From positions 186,001 to 250,000 of the forward strand of contig NZ_QWJJ01000002.1 of assembly GCF_003575965.1 (NCBI RefSeq): a stretch of 64,000 nucleotides of DNA, read 5' to 3'. A program made the translations under genes and the position numbers. The notes beneath the pieces are model-generated. The model did not search any database. It had not been told where the DNA came from and saw nothing but the letters and a program-made list of their open reading frames with translations. Positions 43,221-51,759 of this stretch are shown here, in pieces. This stretch comes from Pseudooceanicola sediminis. Its GTDB lineage: Bacteria > Pseudomonadota > Alphaproteobacteria > Rhodobacterales > Rhodobacteraceae. Position 1 is the stretch's first letter. Every line of letters begins with the position of its first letter.

Positions 43221-45038
43221 ATGATGGATCAGACCGGACTGCCACAGACCGCACTCGTCGGACCATCTTCCATCCAAGATCAGCATCAGCCCTATTGGGG
43301 CGTTCATCTTCGCAACCGGGGCAACGATGGTGCCGCGCCTCTCTGGCAGGCCGCGCTTTGGGCCCCCGACACCGATCACGTGACCCTCGTCCTGCAAGGA
43401 GAGCGGTACGCCATGCACCGTGGCACCGATGGCAGGCATCTGCTTGAGTTTTCGGCCCCCTTCGGCGCGGAGTATGGCTTTGATCTCGGCGCGGGCCTGC
43501 GCCCCGATCCCGCCGCCCGACGTCAGGCAGATGGCGTTCACGGGCCCTCAGTCCTCGTCGACCCCCACCATGCGTGGCCCGCCTCCGAGGATGGCTGGAG
43601 CGGTCGCCCCTGGGACGACGCCGTCATCCTGGAAATCCATATCGGTCTCTTCACGCCGGAGGGGACATTCGCCGCCGCCGCGTCCCGCCTGCGCGGGTTG
43701 GCGGATCTGGGGATCACCGCTGTCGAAATCATGCCAGTGGCCCAGTTTTCGGGAACCCGGGGGTGGGGCTATGACGGCGTTCTGCCCTATGCGCCACATG
43801 GCACCTACGGCACCCCGACCGACATGAAGGCGTTTGTCGCCACCGCCCATGCCCTTGGCATCGCTGTCATTCTGGATGTTGTGTATAATCACTTCGGTCC
43901 TGATGGTGCCTATCTGCATGAAATCGCACCCGGCTTTTTCGACGCAGGGCGCAGCACACCATGGGGGGCCGGAATCGATTATACCCGCCCTGCCGTGCGC
44001 GACTTCTTTCTGTCGAACGTCGCCATGTGGATTGGCGACTTTCACATAGATGGCCTGCGCATCGACGCCGCACATCAGATCCGGGATCCGTCGGACCCGG
44101 AGCTGCTGACCGAAATCGCCAGGACAGCCCGCGTCACCGCTGGCCCGCGCACCATCTGGCTGGTGCTGGAGGATGAACGTAACCTGACCTGGCCAACACA
44201 GCCCGTCACCGGCCCCTACGATGCCCAGTGGAACGACGATTATCACCACGCCCTGCATTGCCTGCTGACAGGCGAGGATGAAAGTTACTACGCGCCCTTT
44301 GCCGCCGACCCCCTTGCCGATCTGCTGCTGGCTCTGCGCGAAGGCCAGGTCGATCAGGGCCAGCCGCGCCCAGGTGGCGCCAGCCCGCGCGGAATGCCCT
44401 CGGCGCATCTGCCCGTGACGGCCTTTGTCAATTCGAACCAGACACATGACCAGATCGGCAACCGTGCCCACGGCGACCGCCTGATCAGTCTTGTCGGCGA
44501 CGAAGCGGCATGGATCGCCCATGCCCTGCTGCTGACGGCGCCTTTCATCCCGATGCTGTTCATGGGCGAAGAGGCGGGTGAAACTGCCCCCTTCTGCTTT
44601 TTCGCAGACCTGCCGGAACCCTTGGCCAGCGCCACCCGCAAGGGGCGGCAGGCCGAGTTTTCACGTTTTTCATCTTTCAGTGGCAAGGTGCCCGACCCCA
44701 TGTCACGGGCAACCTTCGACGCGTCACGCCCCTATCTCGGGCAGGCAGATCGGCTTTCGCAATGGCGCGACTGGACCTCTCGTCTGGTTCAAGTCCGACG
44801 GGACCATGTCCTTCCCTTGATCAGATCTGGCCGAGGCGCGCCAACGCAAGCCAAGGCGACCGGCGCCCGCAGTCTTTCCGTGCTGTGGCGCTTTGCTGCC
44901 GGAGAGCTGTTGATCAACGCGAACCTCGGCTCGCCCCCTGACACCCCGGTTCCGCATGTCCCCCAGCCTGAAATCGCTGTCGGAAACATCGATACCGATC
45001 CCTTTGCCTTCACGCTCAGCATAAGGCCCGCATCATGA
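43221..45038 (+). CDS. treZ: Malto-oligosyltrehalose trehalohydrolase TreZ
   Basis: TreZ releases trehalose from malto-oligosyltrehalose made by TreY. The 605-residue GH13 protein has an N-terminal CBM48-like domain (about 20-110) and catalytic regions DVVYNHFG, GLRIDAAHQ (nucleophile Asp), LVLEDERN (acid/base region) and THDQIGNRAHGDR. Its stop overlaps the treY start (ATGA). Two adjacent ATG codons (43221 and 43224) could start it; a GGGA lies just before. Confidence 0.95.
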   Translation: MMDQTGLPQTALVGPSSIQDQHQPYWGVHLRNRGNDGAAPLWQAALWAPDTDHVTLVLQGERYAMHRGTDGRHLLEFSAPFGAEYGFDLGAGLRPDPAARRQADGVHGPSVLVDPHHAWPASEDGWSGRPWDDAVILEIHIGLFTPEGTFAAAASRLRGLADLGITAVEIMPVAQFSGTRGWGYDGVLPYAPHGTYGTPTDMKAFVATAHALGIAVILDVVYNHFGPDGAYLHEIAPGFFDAGRSTPWGAGIDYTRPAVRDFFLSNVAMWIGDFHIDGLRIDAAHQIRDPSDPELLTEIARTARVTAGPRTIWLVLEDERNLTWPTQPVTGPYDAQWNDDYHHALHCLLTGEDESYYAPFAADPLADLLLALREGQVDQGQPRPGGASPRGMPSAHLPVTAFVNSNQTHDQIGNRAHGDRLISLVGDEAAWIAHALLLTAPFIPMLFMGEEAGETAPFCFFADLPEPLASATRKGRQAEFSRFSSFSGKVPDPMSRATFDASRPYLGQADRLSQWRDWTSRLVQVRRDHVLPLIRSGRGAPTQAKATGARSLSVLWRFAAGELLINANLGSPPDTPVPHVPQPEIAVGNIDTDPFAFTLSIRPAS

Positions 45039-47359
45039 TGGCATCCAGATGCCCGGACGCGCTCAACACCGCGACTGCAACCTACCGCATCCAGCTCCGC
45101 GATGACGTCGGTTTCGCGGAGGTCGCGGAGTGGCTGCCGCATCTCGCGCGGCTCGGCATCAGCCATCTCTACCTCTCACCGATCTTTACCGCGCAAACCG
45201 GATCGACCCACGGATACGACATCACCCGACCCGACCAGATCGAACCGACGCTGGGCGGGCGCGCGGGGTTTGAAAAGCTGGCACTGAGCGCGCAAAAGCA
45301 TGGCCTGGATATCGTCATTGATATCGTGCCCAATCACACAACCCTCAGCTTTGAAAACATCTGGCTGCGCGACGTGCTGCGACACGGAGCCAGCAGCCGA
45401 TACGCCCGACATTTTGACATTGATTGGGACGGTCGCATGCGGCTGACGATGCTGGGCGATGCGTTCGAGGTCGTTGCCGCCAATGAAACAGGAGAGCTGG
45501 CCCAGGAGCCTGATGGCCCCGTACTGCGCCTTGCCGGCCTGTCCGTTCCCCTGAACCCGGCCACGTGCGAGGGCCTGCCGTATGGCCCGCTGAACCCCGC
45601 CCGCCTGCGCGCCCTGCATGATGCACAGCCCTGGCAACTGGTCCACTGGGAGACGGAGCGCGATCATCTGTCACATCGGAGATTCTTCAACGTGACCTCG
45701 CTGATCGGGATGCGCATCGAGGATCCGCAGGTCTTTGAGGAGATGCACGCCCTGACCTTCGACCTTGTCGAATCCGGGCTGGTTCAAGCCTTGCGCGTCG
45801 ATCACGTTGATGGGCTTGCAGACCCCGTTACCTACATGGAAAGGTTGGCCGCACGTCTGCCGGAGACGCCAATTTGGGTCGAAAAGATCCTGACCGGCGA
45901 TGAAGCATTGGACGACAGCTGGCCCGTGGCAGGCACCACGGGGTATGAGGCTGCGCGCGCGATTACCGCGGTGCTCAGCGTGCCCGAAGGCGTGGCGCGC
46001 CTGGCAGGCGCCTGGGCAGAGACGACCGGCAGCAAGGCGGATTTTCATAGCGCCCTGCACACCGCGAAACACGAGGTAATCCGCCAAGAGCTGTCGGCGG
46101 AGCTGACGCAACTGGTCCTGCTGGCACAGGCGCTCGCCTCCAGTTTGCCACATCTGGAAACAGGCCCGGAGACATTGCGCGAAGTGCTGATTGCCTTGCT
46201 GGTCGAAATGCCCCGTTACCGTACGTACTTTGCCGACGGCCTTGCACGCCCCGAAGACATTGCGTTGTGGCAAACCGTACAGGATCGGGCCGCGACACAT
46301 CTGCGCAATGATCGCGTCCTGCGGATTCTGGGTGCGGAAATTGCCACGGGCAGCGGTGCCGCAGCGCATCGCCTGCGTGTCCGCTTTCAACAAGTCAGTG
46401 GCGCCCTGCTGGCCAAGGCCCATGAGGACACTGCCGGCTTTCGCCATGTGCCCTACCTTGCCGCGAACGAAGTCGGCGCGGACCCCGATGATCCGACCAT
46501 GTCGATAGGGGCATTTGCCACCTTTTGCCGGGACAGGTTGCGCAACTGGCCGGCGGCTCTGACATTGACGTCATCTCATGACACCAAGCGATCCGAAGAC
46601 GCGCGAATGCGCCTCGTTGCGATCAGCCACGACCCAGAGGCATTCCTGTCACTGCTGGGCGCGACCAGGTCGCGCGCCGATGCCAAAGAGATCACGGCGG
46701 CAAACCTTTGGCTGCTGACTCAAAGCGCCCTGGCAATCTGGCGACCGCGCGATGATCCCGACGGCGGCGATGTCGGCGCGCGTCTGGCCGCCCATATGCA
46801 GAAGGCACTGCGCGAGGCCAAGCAGGCGACGTTCTGGCCCTATCCGAATCCCGATATCGAAAACCCGGTTTGCGCATTGGCGGTTGCCCTGATGTCCGAC
46901 TGGCAGGCAAACCCGCCGGCCGAACTGCTGCGTCTTTGCCAGCGGGGCCAGACGCTGTCGCTGTGCCAACTGGCCCTCAAATGCGTTATGCCCGGCCTGC
47001 CCGATATCTACCGAGGTACCGAAGCAGCCGCGCTTGATCTGACCGATCCCGACAACCGCCGTCCCGTTGCCCTGCATCACCTGTCGGACCTACCCTCCCG
47101 GGGCGACTTCGACGGGCAAAAGGCGCGGCTCATGGCGCACCTTCTGGCAGCACGCAAAGCTGACCCCGGGCTGTTCCTTGCCGGCAGCATCGAAATCGAC
47201 GCCACGAAGGGGGCCATCACCCTTGTACGCAAATCCAAAAGCGGACGCACCTTTGCCCTTTCCCTGCGCCCCTGGCTGCCATCGTCGCAGGCGGTAGAGA
47301 TCAACGTGAACTCGTCCGAGCTGAGCCTGAACCTGTCTCATGCAGACTCGGATCGTTGA
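45035..47359 (+). CDS. treY: Malto-oligosyltrehalose synthase TreY
   Basis: TreY isomerises the reducing-end alpha-1,4 bond of maltodextrins to the alpha,alpha-1,1 bond. The 774-residue protein opens with TATYRIQLRDDVGF and HLYLSPIFTAQTGSTHGYD (core YLSPIF, GSTHGYD), the TreY signature. The catalytic regions are DIVPNHTT, ALRVDHVDGLADP (nucleophile Asp), IWVEKIL (Glu) and TSSHDTKRSEDAR. It is coupled to treZ. With glgX upstream, the set can turn glycogen into trehalose, an osmoprotectant. Confidence 0.96.
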   Translation: MMASRCPDALNTATATYRIQLRDDVGFAEVAEWLPHLARLGISHLYLSPIFTAQTGSTHGYDITRPDQIEPTLGGRAGFEKLALSAQKHGLDIVIDIVPNHTTLSFENIWLRDVLRHGASSRYARHFDIDWDGRMRLTMLGDAFEVVAANETGELAQEPDGPVLRLAGLSVPLNPATCEGLPYGPLNPARLRALHDAQPWQLVHWETERDHLSHRRFFNVTSLIGMRIEDPQVFEEMHALTFDLVESGLVQALRVDHVDGLADPVTYMERLAARLPETPIWVEKILTGDEALDDSWPVAGTTGYEAARAITAVLSVPEGVARLAGAWAETTGSKADFHSALHTAKHEVIRQELSAELTQLVLLAQALASSLPHLETGPETLREVLIALLVEMPRYRTYFADGLARPEDIALWQTVQDRAATHLRNDRVLRILGAEIATGSGAAAHRLRVRFQQVSGALLAKAHEDTAGFRHVPYLAANEVGADPDDPTMSIGAFATFCRDRLRNWPAALTLTSSHDTKRSEDARMRLVAISHDPEAFLSLLGATRSRADAKEITAANLWLLTQSALAIWRPRDDPDGGDVGARLAAHMQKALREAKQATFWPYPNPDIENPVCALAVALMSDWQANPPAELLRLCQRGQTLSLCQLALKCVMPGLPDIYRGTEAAALDLTDPDNRRPVALHHLSDLPSRGDFDGQKARLMAHLLAARKADPGLFLAGSIEIDATKGAITLVRKSKSGRTFALSLRPWLPSSQAVEINVNSSELSLNLSHADSDR

Positions 47360-47440
47360 TCTGGCGACGCCCCCCGTGTTATCGGTTACAGTGTGAAATT
47401 CATTGTCTCGCTCGGCGCCTGGCGACAAAGGATCAGCACC

Positions 47441-47686
47441 ATGTCCCACCTTGACCAAGGCAAGACTGTCGAAAGGGCGATGCAACCGATCGCCGACCTT
47501 GATGTCCCGAAACGCCTTCGTGCCAGCGTCGACAAACAGAACCAGATCCTTCTGGATCTGGCCATCTCCCTGGTGCAGGCAGGGCTACCCGAAGATCAGG
47601 TTCGTTCGATCATAGATGCCGCCTGCGCCTCTTACCGGGACGAGTTGGTTTCGACCATTCCGGCAATAAGAGCGCAAGATGGATGA
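47441..47686 (+). CDS. Small uncharacterised protein coupled to the GAF-GGDEF gene
   Basis: I do not recognise this 81-residue protein. It is acidic to neutral and appears mostly helical: a leading helix around residues 22-46 (LRASVDKQNQILLDLAISLV) and a second around 50-72. There is no signal peptide or Cys pair. The ATG at 47441 follows AAAGGA. Its stop overlaps the next start by 8 bp, so it is translated with the diguanylate cyclase. It could be a small partner or regulator of that enzyme, but this is only inference. Confidence 0.72.
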   Translation: MSHLDQGKTVERAMQPIADLDVPKRLRASVDKQNQILLDLAISLVQAGLPEDQVRSIIDAACASYRDELVSTIPAIRAQDG

Positions 47687-48656
47687 GCGGCGGCGATTGA
47701 ACGACGAACCGGGACGACTTGCAGCCCTCAGGCGCGCCGGAATCCTCGATACCCCGCCTGAAGAGCCGTTTGAGCGGATCACCGAACTGGTGCGGTCCGT
47801 TCTGGGCGTCCCCATCGCAACTGTCAGCCTTGTCGATGAAGAACGTCAGTGGCTAAAATCCAGCGTCGGGTTGACGATTACCGAAACACCGCGCGACCTT
47901 TCGTTTTGCACACATACGATCAAGACACGTGAGCCTCTGATCGTGCCTGATGCAAGGCTGGATACGCGCTTTCGCGACTTTCCCTACGTGATCGGAGAGC
48001 CCGGTGTGCGCAGTTACCTCGGCCTGCCGCTTGAAACCCCCGACGGATACAACCTGGGCGCGCTCTGCGCGATCGACACCGTGCCGCGTGATTTCACGAC
48101 GACCGAAGCTGCCATCATGAAAAACTTTTCCAGGCTCGTCATGAACGAGCTGGAATTGCGCCAGATCGCCATGAGCGACTCCCTGACCGGTGCGATGACG
48201 CGAAGGGGCTGGATGGAGGCGGTTGAGACCCAGATTGCCCGCTGCCGCAGAAACGGTCAGGCATCGTCGATCGTGTTGCTGGATGTCGACCATTTCAAGC
48301 GCATAAACGATGGCCATGGACATGCTGCGGGCGACCGGATCCTGCGCGGCGTCGCGCAGGCCTGTTTTGCCAACCTGCGCGACGCCGACCTTTTCGCCCG
48401 CATCGGCGGCGAAGAATTTGCCATATTTCTGCCCATGACCGATGCGGCGCACGCCGCGGCATTGGCCGAACGTCTGCGCGAACAGATCTCTCTGACGCCC
48501 TACGATCTGGACGGGGCGGCGGTGCGGATCACCGCCAGTTTTGGCATCACCCAGGTCCGGGCAGATGTCGAAGGGGTCGAGGCCGGACTGAAGATCGCCG
48601 ATGCCATGTTGTATCGTGCCAAGCTGGATGGTCGCAATGTGTGTCGCGTCGCCTGA
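47679..48656 (+). CDS. GAF-domain diguanylate cyclase
   Basis: A soluble 325-residue c-di-GMP synthase. The N-terminal GAF sensor (about 20-155) has the common GILDTPPEE start and FCTHTI element. The GGDEF domain (about 165-325) has an intact active site RIGGEEFAIF near residue 246. RDAD five residues before the GGEEF fits the inhibitory I-site RxxD, implying product feedback. It overlaps the small ORF and follows treY by 320 bp, just before a sugar ABC importer. It may link small-molecule or redox signals to biofilm or motility. Confidence 0.93.
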   Translation: MDERRRLNDEPGRLAALRRAGILDTPPEEPFERITELVRSVLGVPIATVSLVDEERQWLKSSVGLTITETPRDLSFCTHTIKTREPLIVPDARLDTRFRDFPYVIGEPGVRSYLGLPLETPDGYNLGALCAIDTVPRDFTTTEAAIMKNFSRLVMNELELRQIAMSDSLTGAMTRRGWMEAVETQIARCRRNGQASSIVLLDVDHFKRINDGHGHAAGDRILRGVAQACFANLRDADLFARIGGEEFAIFLPMTDAAHAAALAERLREQISLTPYDLDGAAVRITASFGITQVRADVEGVEAGLKIADAMLYRAKLDGRNVCRVA

Positions 48657-49090
48657 CGTGCACGGCGCCCAATTCTTGCGCCATCTGCAAATCGCGGCAC
48701 CGTCCGGGACTGGGGAAATGACAAGCTGTTCCGCGACCCGCCTTTGACGCGATATTGCCCCGATGCGGGTCAAAGGGTACGGTTCCGACACAGATTTGAG
48801 TGCTTTTCGCAGGCTCTGATCGCAGCGCCGCGCGGCGGAATGGCGGGCAAGCGGATGAATTGGTTTTGAATTCCGCCCGCCAAGAGGTTGACTTGTCGTT
48901 CGCCAAGCCCACCAATATAGCCATTGGCGGCGATTGAACCCGCCTGAAAATCCGGGATAAGAAGCACCCAAGTGCCCGCCCCGCCTGAATATTGCAGTTT
49001 GAACCGGACCCATCTTTCCATTTTTCGGACCGGGACACGCCATTTTTTCATGGCACTGCCTTAGATAGCAAAGACGATCGGGAGGATCAC
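48657..49090. promoter_or_regulatory. Gene-free leader of the sugar ABC operon with inverted repeats
   Basis: A 434-bp gap with no supportable ORF. It has two separated perfect 8-bp inverted repeats: CCTTTGAC (48741-48748) with GTCAAAGG (48769-48776), and TGGCGGGC (48841-48848) with GCCCGCCA (48875-48882). A third, GCCAT-N6-ATGGC-like, lies at 49039-49054. One may be a regulator site and the first could end the GGDEF transcript. GGAGG before 49091 is the ribosome site of the binding-protein gene. Confidence 0.45.
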
Positions 49091-50452
49091 ATGACGTCAC
49101 TTAAACCCCGCGGCGCTCGCGCGACCGCGCTTCTTGGCACCGCTCTCGCCATCTGCCTGGGTCAGGCCGTTGCCGCACAGGATCTGCGCCTCTGGACAAC
49201 CGAAGAGCAGCCCGAACGGCTGGCCCGACAGGAGCAGTTGGCCGCCGATTTCGAAGAGGCCACCGGTATTTCCGTCGCGGTCATTCCGGTCACGGAAAGC
49301 GATCTGGGCACGCGCGCGACAGCTGCCTTTGCCGCCGGCGACCTGCCGGACGTAATTTACCATACCCTGCAATACGCGCTGCCCTGGGCAGAGGCCGGAT
49401 TGCTGGACACGGCCGCCGCGACAGAGGTGGTCGAGGATCTGGGCATGGACACCTTTGCCCCCGGTGCGCTGGACATGGCGGCATTTGATGGTGGCATCGC
49501 CTCGGTCCCGGTTGATGGCTGGACGCAGATGATCCTGTACCGCAAGGATCTTTTCGAGGAAAAAGGGCTGGAGCCGCCCACGACCTACGACGCCGTGACC
49601 AAGGCTGTAGAGGCGCTGAACAACCCCCCAGAGATGTACGGATTTGTTGCCGCGACCAAGGTCGACGACAACTTCATGAGCCAGGTTCTGGAACATGTCT
49701 TCCTTGCCAACGGCGTCAGCCCGGTCGGCCCGGATGGCTTTCAGCCGCTGGATGAGAGGAAGACGGTAGAGGTGCTGAATTTCTACAAGACCATCGCGGA
49801 TGCCTCGCCTCCGGGTGATCTGTTCTGGAAGCAATCGCGCGAAGTCTATTTTGCCGGTGATGCCGCGATGATCATCTGGTCGCCGTTCATCCTGGACGAA
49901 CTTGCTGGCCTGCGCGACAGCGCCCCGCCGACCCTCACCGACGACCCCACGTCGGCCGAACTCGCGTCAAAGACAGGTATCGTCACCAACTTTGCAGGGC
50001 CGTCCAACCCCGACGGCGCGGCCTGGGCCGAAATGAACATGTTCGGTATCACGGCTGACGCCGAGGTCGACGACGCCATTGATTTCGTCAAGTTCTCGAT
50101 GAACGAGGGCTACATGAACACGCTGGCCATTGCGCCTGAAGGCAAGTTTCCGATCCGGCGCGGAACCGAAGACGAACCGACCAAGTTCGCGGATGGTTGG
50201 GCGAAACTTGATGTTGGCGTCGATCGCAAGGCACCCTTGGGTGATCTGTACGCGGCTGACATGATTGACGAAATTGTCGGCGGACTGGACGTGGCACAGC
50301 GCTGGGGTGTCGAGGACGGGCAGCTCGCCCTCGCGTCTCAGATGGTGAACACCCAGATCATCAACCGCTATGTGCGCGAATTCATCGACGGCCGCCGCTC
50401 CGCGGAAGAAACCGTCGCCGTGATGAATGAAGAGTTGGCCAAGGTCGAATAA
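49091..50452 (+). CDS. Sugar ABC transporter substrate-binding protein
   Basis: A periplasmic solute-binding protein of cluster B (MalE/UgpB-like), 453 residues. A Sec signal peptide covers about 1-29 (AICLGQAVAAQ). RLWTTEEQPERL and GDLPDVIYHTLQYALPWAE are typical early elements; GPSNPDGAAWAEMNMFGI near 300 lies in the hinge/ligand region. GGAGG lies six bases before the ATG. It is followed by two permeases and a MalK/UgpC-type ATPase. The substrate is likely a sugar or polyol; the adjacent alpha-glucan genes hint at an alpha-glucoside but do not prove it. Confidence 0.9.
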   Translation: MTSLKPRGARATALLGTALAICLGQAVAAQDLRLWTTEEQPERLARQEQLAADFEEATGISVAVIPVTESDLGTRATAAFAAGDLPDVIYHTLQYALPWAEAGLLDTAAATEVVEDLGMDTFAPGALDMAAFDGGIASVPVDGWTQMILYRKDLFEEKGLEPPTTYDAVTKAVEALNNPPEMYGFVAATKVDDNFMSQVLEHVFLANGVSPVGPDGFQPLDERKTVEVLNFYKTIADASPPGDLFWKQSREVYFAGDAAMIIWSPFILDELAGLRDSAPPTLTDDPTSAELASKTGIVTNFAGPSNPDGAAWAEMNMFGITADAEVDDAIDFVKFSMNEGYMNTLAIAPEGKFPIRRGTEDEPTKFADGWAKLDVGVDRKAPLGDLYAADMIDEIVGGLDVAQRWGVEDGQLALASQMVNTQIINRYVREFIDGRRSAEETVAVMNEELAKVE

Positions 50453-50480
50453 TGGCAATCTGCACCATCGGGGGCGTGGC

Positions 50481-51731
50481 ATGAGCACCGCCCCCTCCGT
50501 CCCCCCCAGGCCGCCGCGCGGTCGTGGGCCGCTGGCCCGCCGAGAGGCGCGGCTGGCATGGCAATTGCTGGCGCCGACCCTGGCGGCGGTGTCACTGGTC
50601 GTGATCCTGCCGCTATTGGCCATTTTCTGGATCTCGTTCAAACCGGTCACCCTGGCAGACCTGCGCCCTCCTGCGCCTGTGGTCAGGGAAAGCCTGCGTG
50701 GCTCGGGCGAGGATATGCGGGTCGAATACAGCCTGCGCAACTCCTCGCAGGATCAGACCGTGTCGGGTGTCGTGCTGACGGACACCTTGCCCGATGTGCT
50801 GTCATTTCGGGGCTCGCCCGAAGCGCCCTGCCAAGCGGATGGCAAGGTTCTGACCTGCAATTTCGGTGATATCGAAGGTGGGTTCCGCACCCGCGTGGCA
50901 GTTCCCGTAACTGGCCAGGGTGACGACGACGCGCTGGAGGCCGCTGCCGAAGGGTCGGAACCAACTGTTACCGGCACCGCCCCCAACGTCCTGACGAACC
51001 TGACGTTCACCTGGCAGAACTTCGCCCGGATCTTTGATGGCAGCGAATTCTGGAACGTCCTGGGCGTGACGCTGTTCTATACCTTTTTCGGCACCGCCGG
51101 CGCGCTGGTTGTCGGACTGTTCGCGGCCCTGCTGCTGGATCGGTCCTTCAAGGGACAGGGCATTCTGCGCGGGCTTTACCTGTTTCCCTATGTCGCCCCG
51201 GTCATTGCCGTCGCCTTCACCTGGGTGACGCTGTTCGATCCGTTTTCGGGTTCGGCAAATGCGCTGCTGATCCAGATGGGCGTCAGCCAGTCCGCGATCA
51301 ACTTTTTCGGGGAACGCCCCCTTGCGCTGGTCATGGTGACCCTGTTCGAGATCTGGCGCTATTTCCCTCTTTCCTTCCTGTTCATCCTGGCCAGAATGCA
51401 GTCGATCGACACCGATATGTACGAAGCTGCCGATATGGACGGGGCTTCGCCGTTTCAGAAATTCCGCTTTCTGTCATTGCCGCAACTGCTTGGGATCCTT
51501 TCGGTTCTCTTCCTCTTGCGGTTCATCTGGACCTTCAACAAGTTCGACGACATCTTTCTGCTGACCGGCGGTAATGCCGGGACGCGGGTGTTGACGGTGA
51601 ATGTCTATGAACAGGCGTTCGATCTGGCCAACATCGGCGCGGGCGCGGCGGTGGCCGTGGTGATTTTCCTGTGTCTGACGCTGTTCAGTATCTTCTTTTT
51701 CCGCGTCATGAGCCGGGAGGAAGGCCTGTGA
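50481..51731 (+). CDS. Sugar ABC permease (MalF-type) with periplasmic DUF11-like insert
   Basis: A 416-residue inner-membrane permease. TM1 spans about 28-53. A periplasmic insert of about 115 residues (60-175) separates it from TM2 (from about 193). The insert reads like a beta-sandwich of the DUF11/conserved repeat type: VEYSLRNSS, SGVVLTDTLPDVLSF, then CQADGKVLTCNFGDI with a Cys pair at 117 and 126. The rest is normal, including the EAA loop YEAADMDGASPFQKF near 315. The start at 50481 follows GGGGG. It pairs with the next permease. Confidence 0.9.
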   Translation: MSTAPSVPPRPPRGRGPLARREARLAWQLLAPTLAAVSLVVILPLLAIFWISFKPVTLADLRPPAPVVRESLRGSGEDMRVEYSLRNSSQDQTVSGVVLTDTLPDVLSFRGSPEAPCQADGKVLTCNFGDIEGGFRTRVAVPVTGQGDDDALEAAAEGSEPTVTGTAPNVLTNLTFTWQNFARIFDGSEFWNVLGVTLFYTFFGTAGALVVGLFAALLLDRSFKGQGILRGLYLFPYVAPVIAVAFTWVTLFDPFSGSANALLIQMGVSQSAINFFGERPLALVMVTLFEIWRYFPLSFLFILARMQSIDTDMYEAADMDGASPFQKFRFLSLPQLLGILSVLFLLRFIWTFNKFDDIFLLTGGNAGTRVLTVNVYEQAFDLANIGAGAAVAVVIFLCLTLFSIFFFRVMSREEGL

Positions 51732-51759
51732 CCCCTGCCCGCCAAGTTCGGAGCCAACC

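Noticed and set aside
48992-49090. N-terminal extension of the ABC binding protein from a TTG
   Set aside because: The extension would sit before the signal peptide and lacks a ribosome site; the ATG at 49091 has GGAGG and a proper signal peptide.
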